Source of the DNA: JBAVEL01 sp049587715
GTDB taxonomy: Bacteria; Bacteroidota; Ignavibacteria; UBA10030; UBA6906
Direction: 5' to 3'
NCBI GenBank assembly: GCA_049587715.1
Contig: JBAVEL010000124.1
Location: 1-25,871, forward strand
DNA: 25,871 nt
Position numbers and translations under genes: made by a program. Every line of letters begins with the position of its first letter. Position 1 is the stretch's first letter. The notes under the pieces are model-generated. The model was not told the origin of the DNA and did no database searches. It worked only from the letters and a program-made list of their open reading frames with translations. This document shows, one piece after another, positions 16,071 to 22,998 of this stretch.

Positions 16071-16778
16071 ATGACTGTTCTGTTGATTCTTCTTACCCTC
16101 ATCCTTTTTCTGGCAGCCGATCGCGTTGTCGAGAGCAGGCGCAGGCAAACGCAACCGGTACCCGGCGGGCAGGTTGCCCGGCCGCGGCTCGCCGCCGATG
16201 CCGGCTTTCGGCTTCCGGCTGATGTACGATTGGCCTGGAATCACACCTGGGTCCGCTTCGATCCCGCTTCGGGGGTCTCCACCCTGGGGGTGGATGATTT
16301 CCTGGGCCGGCTGGTGGGCTCTCCGTCGGCCGTGGCCCTCCCGCGCCCGGGAGATATTCTTCACGGAGATGTCCGGCCCGTCAGGCTGGGGACCGGGGAG
16401 AAAACAATCTCCCTCGCCCTTCCCCTTCAGGGGGAGGTGCTCGAGACAAACGGCTCCGTCCAGGAGGACCCTGCCCTCATCCGGAGGGACCCCTACGGAG
16501 AGGGATGGCTCATCAGGATGAGGGGCCGATGGGAGGATGGCCGGGCGGTGGTCCATGGACGGGCTGCGGCGGCCTGGTTGAGAGAGGAAACAGACAGGAT
16601 CATCGGGCTTCTGGCCGGGACGGAACCGGCCCCGGCTCTGGTGGCAATACAGGACGGGGGCCTTCCCTCCGAGGGGATCCTCCGGGACTTCGGCCCCGAG
16701 ATCTGGAAGTCTTTCGAGGAAACGCTGGCGGCCCGGCCCCGTGCGCGGGCCGGAGAAGGGACGGAGGGGAGGAGCTGA
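16071..16778 (+). CDS. Membrane-anchored GcvH-like protein 2 (235 aa)
   Basis: Paralog of the preceding gene with the same plan: an N-terminal membrane helix (residues 2-16), a GcvH-like core (LGVDDFLGRLVGSPSAVALP, LPLQGEV, DPYGEGWLIRM) and a C-terminal extension. The lysine near the lipoylation site is K111 in GTGEKTISLALP, one position later than K92 of the first copy, and the surrounding sequence is poorly conserved, so lipoylation is uncertain. Both copies carry a QDGG motif in the extension (here IQDGGLP near 194-197). The ATG at 16071 has AAGGGAG 7 bases upstream; the frame extends back to 15969 but overlaps copy 1. It is 28 bases after copy 1 and 3 bases before the ferredoxin gene. Confidence 0.82.
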   Translation: MTVLLILLTLILFLAADRVVESRRRQTQPVPGGQVARPRLAADAGFRLPADVRLAWNHTWVRFDPASGVSTLGVDDFLGRLVGSPSAVALPRPGDILHGDVRPVRLGTGEKTISLALPLQGEVLETNGSVQEDPALIRRDPYGEGWLIRMRGRWEDGRAVVHGRAAAAWLREETDRIIGLLAGTEPAPALVAIQDGGLPSEGILRDFGPEIWKSFEETLAARPRARAGEGTEGRS

Positions 16779-16781
16779 GGA

Positions 16782-17576
16782 ATGGTCCGTTCCATGGGAC
16801 TCCTGGTGGACATTTCCCGGTGTGTGGGGTGCGGTGAGTGCGGGCGGGCCTGTGCCGCTACAAACGGGCTTCCCGAGCCCTCGGAGGCGGTGAACCCGCT
16901 CTCGCACACCCGCTACACATCCCTCGACAGCTACAATGACGGGGAGATCTTCGTCCGGAGGTTATGCATGCACTGTGCCGAGCCCACCTGCGTCTCGGCG
17001 TGCCTGGTGGGGGCATTCACGAAAACGGAAACGGGGGCGGTGCTCTACGATGAATCCAAGTGCATCGGGTGCCGGTACTGCATGCAGGCATGTCCGTTCG
17101 GCATCCCCCGCTACGAGTGGGACGCGCTCTCCCCCCGTGTCCAGAAATGCCGCATGTGCTCCGAGCTCGTGGCGGCGGGTGGCTCACCCTCGTGCGCCGC
17201 GGCCTGTCCGGTGGAAGCCACGGTGTTCGGCACACGGGATGATCTCGTGCGCGAGGCCCGACGGAGAATCGCGGAGAACCCGCAAGGGTACGTGGACCAC
17301 ATCTACGGACTCCGTGAAGCAGGGGGAACCTCGGTGCTCTTCATCTCGGGCATTCCCTTCGAGCGTCTGGGCTTCCCCATGAACATCCCCGGCGAGCCCA
17401 TCCCGCGCCTCTCCTGGGCCGTTCTCTCGCAGATACCCAAATACACCGTTGCGGCCGGGGTGGTGCTCTTCGGGATTCACTGGATCACATCCCGGCGGGC
17501 GGAAGTCGCCCGGTTTGAGGCCGGGGAACGGGCCGGGCACATGGAGGGGGATACGAGCCGGGAGGGGAGGCCATGA
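16782..17576 (+). CDS. HybA/DmsB-like four-cluster ferredoxin with C-terminal membrane helix (264 aa)
   Basis: Sixteen cysteines arranged for four 4Fe-4S clusters: C14/C17/C20/C24, C62/C65/C70/C74, C94/C97/C100/C104 and C123/C126/C138/C142. This is the pattern of electron-transfer subunits such as HybA, FdnH and DmsB. A hydrophobic helix at about 221-236 (YTVAAGVVLFGIHWI), followed by positive residues, anchors it. Unlike HybA it has no twin-arginine signal peptide, so the clusters probably stay in the cytoplasm (inference). The ATG at 16782 has GGAGG about 9 bases upstream. Its last codons overlap the start of the HybB/NrfD-like gene (ATGA), supporting a two-subunit membrane module that exchanges electrons with quinones. 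No catalytic subunit is encoded in the operon. Confidence 0.9.
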   Translation: MVRSMGLLVDISRCVGCGECGRACAATNGLPEPSEAVNPLSHTRYTSLDSYNDGEIFVRRLCMHCAEPTCVSACLVGAFTKTETGAVLYDESKCIGCRYCMQACPFGIPRYEWDALSPRVQKCRMCSELVAAGGSPSCAAACPVEATVFGTRDDLVREARRRIAENPQGYVDHIYGLREAGGTSVLFISGIPFERLGFPMNIPGEPIPRLSWAVLSQIPKYTVAAGVVLFGIHWITSRRAEVARFEAGERAGHMEGDTSREGRP

Positions 17577-18763
17577 AGTCGGCGGGCTTCTCCGGTGCGC
17601 TCCGTCCCACGTTCTGGAAAATCACGGCCGCGGTGCTCATGACAGCGGGTATCGTGGCGGCTGTGGACAGGTTCACGCGGGGCCTCGGGGCGACCACAAA
17701 CATGCAGGACACCTTCCCCTGGGGGCTGTGGATAGGATTCGACATCCTCGTGGGCGTGGGACTGGCGGCAGGCGGCTTCAGCGTGGCTGCGACGGTGTAT
17801 CTCTTCAACCTGGAGCGCTTCAGACCGATCCTCAGGCCGACCATCCTGACGGCATTCCTGGGGTACCTGCTGGTGATTGCCGGGCTGATGTGCGATCTCG
17901 GCCGTCCGTGGGCCATCTGGCATGCGATCATCTACTGGAACCCCCGTTCCGTCATGTTCGAGGTGGCCTGGTGTGTGATGCTCTACACGACGGTTCTGGC
18001 CCTCGAGTTCAGCCCGGTCGTGCTGGAGCGGTTCAACCTCACCCGCCCCCTCAGGGTGATCAAGGCGATCACGATCCCGCTGGTCGTGGTGGGAGTGATC
18101 CTCTCCACCCTGCATCAGTCGTCGCTGGGTTCCCTGTTCCTGATCATCCCCGGGCGGATGCACCCCCTCTGGTATTCCAACATCATTCCCTTCCTCTTCT
18201 TCATTTCCTGCGTGGCCGCGGGACTGGCCATGACCATCTTCGAGTCCTTTCTCTCCTCGCGGGCGTTCGACAGAGAGGTGGAGATGGGGCTGCTGGTGGA
18301 TCTTGCGCGGGTGATCGTCGTGGTGCTGGCCCTCTACTTCACCGTCCGGATCCAGGATCTCATCAGCCGTGATGCCCTGCACCACGCATTCCAGGTGAGC
18401 TACCAGAGTCTTCTCTTCTGGGGAGAGCTTGTGCTGGGGGTTGTGACCCCCTTCCTCCTGCTGGTGTTCCGGAAGGTGCGGATGAGCAGGTCGGGGCTCT
18501 TCTACTCCTCCTGCCTTGTGCTGCTGGGTTTCGTGGCGCACCGGCTCAACACCGCCATCACCAGCATGGAGCAGTGGCCCGGAGGCACCTACATTCCCTC
18601 GTGGCAGGAGGTTTCCGTGACGCTCGGCCTGGCGGCATTCGGGTTCACGGCGTTCTCAGTCCTGGCGCGGTACTTCAAGGTGTTCGGAGAGGAAGCGCAT
18701 GAGGCCCCCGGCGGGAGTCCTCCATTAGCGCCGGGGGAGAAGCCGGCAACGGCGGCGGCATAG
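17573..18763 (+). CDS. HybB/NrfD-family integral membrane subunit (396 aa)
   Basis: A polytopic membrane protein of the NrfD/PsrC family, close to the HybB type. About ten hydrophobic segments are evident. The stretch with PWGLWIGFDILVGVGLAAGG, DLGRPWAIWH and STLHQSSLGSLFL is characteristic of HybB-like subunits, which bind quinone and exchange electrons with a partner ferredoxin without carrying haem themselves. The length is normal for the family (about 390-400). The start overlaps the ferredoxin stop by 4 bases. The C-terminal roughly 25 residues are Pro/Ala-rich and non-conserved in appearance. It is the last gene of the sigma-54 operon. With no catalytic subunit next door, the electron partner could be the GcvH-like proteins or an enzyme encoded elsewhere. 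Confidence 0.92.
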   Translation: MKSAGFSGALRPTFWKITAAVLMTAGIVAAVDRFTRGLGATTNMQDTFPWGLWIGFDILVGVGLAAGGFSVAATVYLFNLERFRPILRPTILTAFLGYLLVIAGLMCDLGRPWAIWHAIIYWNPRSVMFEVAWCVMLYTTVLALEFSPVVLERFNLTRPLRVIKAITIPLVVVGVILSTLHQSSLGSLFLIIPGRMHPLWYSNIIPFLFFISCVAAGLAMTIFESFLSSRAFDREVEMGLLVDLARVIVVVLALYFTVRIQDLISRDALHHAFQVSYQSLLFWGELVLGVVTPFLLLVFRKVRMSRSGLFYSSCLVLLGFVAHRLNTAITSMEQWPGGTYIPSWQEVSVTLGLAAFGFTAFSVLARYFKVFGEEAHEAPGGSPPLAPGEKPATAAA

Positions 18764-18772
18764 AGACGTCTT

Positions 18773-18792
18773 TCCCCCCGCGCGTCGGGGGA
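18773..18792. terminator. Weak hairpin between convergent gene ends
   Basis: TCCCCC (18773-18778) pairs with GGGGGA (18787-18792) around an 8-base loop, between the end of the HybB-like gene and the end of the small minus-strand membrane-protein gene. Neither side has a U-tract, so intrinsic termination is uncertain. Confidence 0.3.
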
Positions 18793-18822
18793 GGCGCCCT
18801 GTCGCACAGAAGCCGTGCGGCC

Positions 18823-19053
18823 TCAGGAGCGGGGCTTCTTCCCGAGCGGGGTTCCCCCGTCCTGCATGGTGATGCCCAGCCGGGCGCCGGGGGGAACAGA
18901 GGCCGACTCCCTCCGTCTGCGGCGCCGGGCCCCCAGTTCAACGAGGAGCGCCGCGCCGGCCAGCAGCAGACAGGCCGCCACGGCGGCTCCAAGCAAGACA
19001 TTGGTCAGGTTCAGGGGCGTCACGTCCTGGACCTGCATGATGAGAATGTGCAC
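18823..19053 (-). CDS. Small single-pass membrane protein (about 76 aa)
   Basis: Unrecognised small protein: a short N-terminus, one strongly hydrophobic helix (NVLLGAAVAACLLLAGAALLV), then a run of six basic residues (RRRRRR) and a hydrophilic tail ending in GITMQDGGTPLGKK. This implies a single-pass protein with its C-terminus in the cytoplasm. The GTG at 19053 has AAAGGA upstream; an ATG at 19038 is the alternative (71 residues). Codon choice (CTG, GCC, GTC, GAC) resembles real genes here. A sigma-54 promoter about 65 bases upstream on the same strand supports expression. The tail shares QDGG with both GcvH-like proteins, which hints at a functional link but may be chance. It converges on the HybB-like gene and is divergent from the kinase gene. 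Confidence 0.6.
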   Translation of the reverse strand: MHILIMQVQDVTPLNLTNVLLGAAVAACLLLAGAALLVELGARRRRRRESASVPPGARLGITMQDGGTPLGKKPRS

Positions 19054-19082
19054 CGGGCAGGGTCCTTTCCCGTTCAGTGAGC

Positions 19083-19100
19083 GGTGGATCGGAGACCACC
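19083..19100. promoter_or_regulatory. Inverted repeat in the leader of the small membrane-protein gene
   Basis: GGTGG (19083-19087) and CCACC (19096-19100) form a 5-bp perfect inverted repeat with an 8-base spacer. It lies just downstream of the predicted minus-strand sigma-54 start site, so it could be a leader hairpin or protein-binding site. Confidence 0.25.
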
Positions 19101-19117
19101 CCCCTCCGCATATGATT

Positions 19118-19133
19118 TGCAACATCCGTGCCG
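19118..19133 (-). promoter_or_regulatory. Sigma-54 (RpoN) promoter of the small membrane-protein gene
   Basis: Read on the minus strand the site is CGGCACG-N4-TTGCA, one mismatch from the consensus TGGCACG-N4-TTGCA, with GG and GC exactly 10 bases apart. The start would be near 19107, leaving about a 54-base leader before the GTG at 19053. It points away from the histidine-kinase gene. Confidence 0.72.
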
Positions 19134-19361
19134 CTCCCTGCGGCCTTCGGCCCATCGGGAAAGAGGATCGCGCTCCCTCCCTCTGCTGAGAAACCCCACA
19201 GGGCTGTTTCGTTTCTCCCTTCCTCCGATGGCGCACAACAGAACCCACTGCAGGGTTCCGCGCTGGATCTTGTGGAGGACTCCCATGCACATTCCCCGGA
19301 GGCAGGCCGCACCGGGGAGGGGGTGCTTCTTGCCCGTGATTTCCGCATATTGTGTCCCGAG

Positions 19362-21350
19362 ATGAGACGTCCGTCCATACACAGCATCCAGGCCCAGCTC
19401 ATCCTCTCGTTTGCGGTCGTGATCCTGGTGCCTGCAGGGATCACGGCCCTTGTGGGAATGAAGCTGATCTATGACCAGATCATCAGCAACGCGGAGGCCA
19501 AGGCCATCTCCGACATCAATTCCGCGCGGGAGATCTACAAGAACAAGGTGGCCTCCATCGAGGGCATCATCCGGCTCACGGCGGCCCGCAGTCTCGTTGT
19601 GACCGCCCTGGCGCGGGGGGACCGCGCGTTCCTGGACGAGGATCTTGCACGGACACGCGAGCGGGAGCATCTGGACATGCTGCTGGCGGTGGATGCCGAA
19701 GGGAGACTCGTGAGCAGGGGAAGGGCCCGGGTCGTTTCCCCCCAGGCGCTGCGCGAGGACCGGTTTGTCCGGAGGGCCGTCCGGACCCGCAGGACCGTGG
19801 CCGGGACGGACATCGTGCCGGGGGAATTTCTCGAGGGAGAGGATCCGGCTCTGGCTGCCCAGGCGCGTATGGCCATCACCCCGACGCCCAAGGCAAAACC
19901 CCGCCCCGACACGGTGGAAACCTCGGGGATGGTTCTGAAAGCGGCCGTGCCCGTCCTGGACGGTCAGGGCTCGCTCCTGGGAGTGCTGGTGGGGGGGGTG
20001 CTTCTGAACCGGAACTACGAGCTGGTGGACAAGATCAAGGAAATCGTCCACGAGAAGGGCGTCTACAAAGGTCAGGAACTCGGAACTGCCACGATCTTCC
20101 AGCGGGACCTCAGGATCTCCACCAACGTGAAGAACGCGGACGGGTCCCGCGCCGTCTCCACCCTCGTTTCGGAGGAGGTGTACGATCAGGTCCTGGGCCG
20201 GGGCGCGCGGTGGGTGGGAGAAGCGTTTGTCGTGAACGCGTGGTACATCTCGGCATATGAGCCGATCCGGGACGTGGACGGGACGGTTGTGGGCATTCTG
20301 TACGCGGGTGCCCTCCAGCAACCCTTCGTGGACGTTCTCTGGAACACCCTCTTTCTCTTCTTCGGCATCGCCCTGGGCGGCGTGGTTCTGGTCGTGGGGG
20401 TGGCCGTCTACCGGGCGCGCCGCATTTCCCGGCCCCTCCGTATCCTGGAGGATGTGGCGGGGAAGATCGCCGAGGGGGATTACGCGCACGAGGTGGTGGT
20501 GGATGCCCCCGAGGAGATCCAGCAGCTTGCCCGGTCCATCAGTCAGATGGCCCGGAATCTCCAGAAGGAGAACGAGGCAATCGAGGAATGGGGAAACACC
20601 CTGGAGAAGAAGGTCCAGGAGCGCACAGACCAGATCAAGGCCATCCACTCCCAGCTCTTCCGCTCCGAGAAGCTGGCTTCTCTGGGCAAGCTGGCTGCCG
20701 GGGTGGCGCACGAGATCAACAATCCCCTGACCGGCATTCTGACGAACAGCAGCCTCCTTCTGGAGGACCTGGGTCCGGAAGATCCGCGCCGCGAGGACGT
20801 GGAGGTGATCGTCCGGGAAACGATCCGCTGCAGGGAGATTGTGAAGAGGCTTCTGGACTTTGCCAAGCAGACCAAGCCCCAGAAACGCCTCACGAACGTG
20901 AACGTGCTGGTGGAGAACATCATCATGCTTGTCCGGAACCAGACCTCTTTCCGCAACATCGAGATCGAGAAACGGCTGGCCCCGGATCTTCCCGACATCC
21001 TGGCCGACACCGACCAGATTCAGCAGGTGTTTATCAACATCATCCTGAACGCGGCCGATGCCATGCAGAAGGGGGGACACCTGCAGATTGCCTCGGCTCC
21101 CTCGCAGGAAGAGGGATTCGTGACCGTCTCCTTCTCCGACACTGGTCCGGGGATACCCGAGGAGAACCGGTCGCGCATCTTCGACCCGTTCTTCACGACG
21201 AAGGAACAGGGGACCGGACTGGGGCTCTCCATCAGCTACGGGATCGTGGAACAGCACGGCGGGACGATCCGGGTGGAAAGCACGGTGGGGCGCGGTTCCA
21301 CATTCATCATCCAGCTCCCCGCACGGTCCGCGGAGGGGGAGGGCAAATGA
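19362..21350 (+). CDS. Membrane sensor histidine kinase, NtrB-like, with Cache-type sensor (662 aa)
   Basis: Domain order: membrane helix 1 (about 11-33), a large extracytoplasmic sensor of about 290 residues resembling a double-Cache domain (motifs such as GRLVSRGRARVVSP and YEPIRDVDGTVVGILYAG), helix 2 (about 328-350), HAMP (to about 400), a coiled-coil linker, then the dimerisation/phosphoacceptor box with H450 (GVAHEINNPLTG). The ATPase domain has the N box NIILNAADAM, G1 DTGPGIPEE and G2 GTGLGLSI. It should autophosphorylate and pass phosphate to the overlapping NtrC-type regulator (ATGA overlap at 21347-21350). The ATG at 19362 was chosen because the longer frame (from 19128) runs into the divergent promoter and lacks any domain; the ribosome-binding site is weak. 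The ligand is unknown. Confidence 0.9.
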   Translation: MRRPSIHSIQAQLILSFAVVILVPAGITALVGMKLIYDQIISNAEAKAISDINSAREIYKNKVASIEGIIRLTAARSLVVTALARGDRAFLDEDLARTREREHLDMLLAVDAEGRLVSRGRARVVSPQALREDRFVRRAVRTRRTVAGTDIVPGEFLEGEDPALAAQARMAITPTPKAKPRPDTVETSGMVLKAAVPVLDGQGSLLGVLVGGVLLNRNYELVDKIKEIVHEKGVYKGQELGTATIFQRDLRISTNVKNADGSRAVSTLVSEEVYDQVLGRGARWVGEAFVVNAWYISAYEPIRDVDGTVVGILYAGALQQPFVDVLWNTLFLFFGIALGGVVLVVGVAVYRARRISRPLRILEDVAGKIAEGDYAHEVVVDAPEEIQQLARSISQMARNLQKENEAIEEWGNTLEKKVQERTDQIKAIHSQLFRSEKLASLGKLAAGVAHEINNPLTGILTNSSLLLEDLGPEDPRREDVEVIVRETIRCREIVKRLLDFAKQTKPQKRLTNVNVLVENIIMLVRNQTSFRNIEIEKRLAPDLPDILADTDQIQQVFINIILNAADAMQKGGHLQIASAPSQEEGFVTVSFSDTGPGIPEENRSRIFDPFFTTKEQGTGLGLSISYGIVEQHGGTIRVESTVGRGSTFIIQLPARSAEGEGK

Positions 21351-22753
21351 ACCGGGCCGCGCGGATCCTGGTGGTGGATGACGAGCTGGTCATCTGCCGG
21401 AGCTGCGAGAAGGTGTTCAAGCGCGCGGGGCATGAGGTGGTCTATGCCACCTCGGGGAGGCAGGCGCTGGATATTCTGGCGGAATCCGCCTTCGACGTGG
21501 TCTTCACGGACCTCAAGATGATGGATGTGGGAGGGATGGAGGTGGTGGCCACGGTCCGGCAGCGGTATCCATCCACGGTGGTGGTCGTGATCACGGGGTA
21601 TGCCACCGTCGCCTCCGCCGTGGAAACGATGCGGTCCGGGGCTTTTGACTACCTTCCCAAACCGTTCACCGCGGGGGAGCTGCTGGGAGTCCTGGAGCGG
21701 GCGCTGGAGAAGCGCCGCCGCACCGTCATGGGGATCGGGGATACGGCCTACGATGAGGAGTCCGGTTTCGAGGGGCTGATCGGGAAGAGCCCGCGGATGT
21801 GCGAGGTGTACCGCCTGATCCGCAAGGTGGCCCCCACCGACTGCACGGTCCTGCTGGTAGGGGAGAGCGGCACCGGCAAGGACCTGACGGCCCGGGCCAT
21901 TCACATGGAAAGCAGGCGCCGGAAGGAGCGTTTCGTGGCCGTGGATGTGTCCACCCTCTCCAGCACCCTGCTGGAAAGCGAGTTGTTCGGCCACGTGAAG
22001 GGGGCCTTTACCGGCGCCACGGGAGACAAACCGGGCCTGTTCGAAGTGGCCAACCACGGGACCATCTTTCTGGATGAGATCGGGAATCTCCTGCCCGAGA
22101 CGCAGGCCCCCCTCCTGAGGGTTCTGCAGGAGAAGGAATTCATGCCCGTCGGGAGTACGACCGTCCGGAAGGTGGACGTGCGCCTGATGTTTGCCACCAA
22201 CAAGAACCTGAAGCAGCTGGTGCAGGAGGGGACATTCCGGGAGGATCTCTACTACCGGCTGAACGTTTTTCCCATCAAGCTTCCCTCGCTCCGGGAGCGT
22301 CCGGAAGACGTGCCGGACCTGGCCCTTCACTTCCTGAAGAAGTGCTGCGATGCCCTGGGGCGGCCGCGCCCGGCCATTCAGAGCGAGGCGATGGACGCCC
22401 TGACGCACTACGACTGGCCGGGAAACGTGCGGGAGCTGGAGCATGTGATGGAGCGGCTCATGATCCTGGTGGAGGGTGATCGCATCGAGGCGGTGCATGT
22501 GGCGGCGGCTCTGTTTCGCGCCGAGACCATGGCCCGGTCCTCCATCCCCTCCAACAGCGAGGAGCTGAAGCGATTGAAGCAGCAGATCAGGGAGGCGTCG
22601 GTGCAGGAGCTGGAGAAGCGGTTTGTCATCGAGGCCCTGGCCCGCGCGGGCGGGAATATCTCCGAGGCCGCCCGGTGTGTGAGCATGCAGAGGTCCAATT
22701 TCCAGGCTCTGATGCGGAGGCACGGGATCCGGCGCGGGGAGGGCCCCGCATAA
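21347..22753 (+). CDS. NtrC-type sigma-54-dependent response regulator (468 aa)
   Basis: Three-domain activator of RNA polymerase-sigma54. The receiver (residues 5-120) has phospho-acceptor D55 (VVFTDLKM) and K105 in LPKPF. The AAA+ domain has Walker A GESGTGK (172-178), the sigma-54-contacting GAFTGA loop (219-224) and Walker B TIFLDE (239-244), followed by the YYRLNVFPI and WPGNVREL signatures. A Fis-type helix-turn-helix closes the protein (about 436-460, SEAARCVSMQRSNFQALMRRH). All catalytic motifs are intact. The start overlaps the kinase stop, so the two are a cognate pair. The three sigma-54 promoters found at 15317, 19118 and 22930 are the natural candidate targets. Confidence 0.96.
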   Translation: MNRAARILVVDDELVICRSCEKVFKRAGHEVVYATSGRQALDILAESAFDVVFTDLKMMDVGGMEVVATVRQRYPSTVVVVITGYATVASAVETMRSGAFDYLPKPFTAGELLGVLERALEKRRRTVMGIGDTAYDEESGFEGLIGKSPRMCEVYRLIRKVAPTDCTVLLVGESGTGKDLTARAIHMESRRRKERFVAVDVSTLSSTLLESELFGHVKGAFTGATGDKPGLFEVANHGTIFLDEIGNLLPETQAPLLRVLQEKEFMPVGSTTVRKVDVRLMFATNKNLKQLVQEGTFREDLYYRLNVFPIKLPSLRERPEDVPDLALHFLKKCCDALGRPRPAIQSEAMDALTHYDWPGNVRELEHVMERLMILVEGDRIEAVHVAAALFRAETMARSSIPSNSEELKRLKQQIREASVQELEKRFVIEALARAGGNISEAARCVSMQRSNFQALMRRHGIRRGEGPA

Positions 22754-22758
22754 TGGAG

Positions 22759-22779
22759 ATGTGCACCTGCATATTTTTT
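22759..22779 (+). terminator. Possible intrinsic terminator after the NtrC-type gene
   Basis: ATGTGC (22759-22764) pairs with GCATAT (22769-22774, one G-U pair) around a 4-base loop, and the strand continues into TTTTT (22775-22779). The stem is short and AT-rich for such a GC-rich genome, so strength is doubtful, but the U-tract and position 6 bases past the stop fit a terminator. Confidence 0.4.
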
Positions 22780-22929
22780 CCGGGCGGGCGGGGACCTTCC
22801 GGCTTCGGTTTTCGCCGGATTTCGGCAATACCGCTCTTCCCGCCATCCCCGCCCCGGTTTCCTCTCCCGCGGTCCTAACGCGTTCAATCCCAAGCAGTTG
22901 CGCCACGGCGGCCCCGCTCATCGGGGAAA

Positions 22930-22945
22930 TGGCACGTCTGTTGCA
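22930..22945 (+). promoter_or_regulatory. Sigma-54 (RpoN) promoter of the receiver-Cys4-receiver gene
   Basis: TGGCACG (22930-22936) and TTGCA (22941-22945) match the sigma-54 consensus at every defined position, with GG and GC exactly 10 bases apart. The predicted start is near 22956, leaving about a 43-base leader before the ATG at 22999. The gene directly upstream encodes an activator of this promoter class. Confidence 0.88.
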
Positions 22946-22998
22946 CCTCTCCCGTGCAGAAGAGACAGCCATTCATCCCGAAGAAAGGAACGCACAAC

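Noticed and set aside
15218..16102. A minus-strand 294-codon frame over the first GcvH-like gene
   Set aside because: It has no domain and no ribosome-binding site, and the plus strand has clear GcvH motifs.
15404..16778. A glycine-cleavage-system role for the two GcvH-like proteins
   Set aside because: No gcvT, gcvP or lipoate genes are adjacent, both have membrane anchors and C-terminal extensions, and the second copy has a displaced lysine.
19319..19333. A possible sigma-54 promoter for the kinase gene (GG-N10-GC)
   Set aside because: Only the GG and TTGC match, the -24 box is otherwise unlike consensus, and the leader would be under 20 bases.
19128..19361. A 78-codon N-terminal extension of the histidine kinase
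   Set aside because: It overlaps the divergent sigma-54 promoter and has no domain character. The membrane helix that should be N-terminal begins just after the ATG at 19362.
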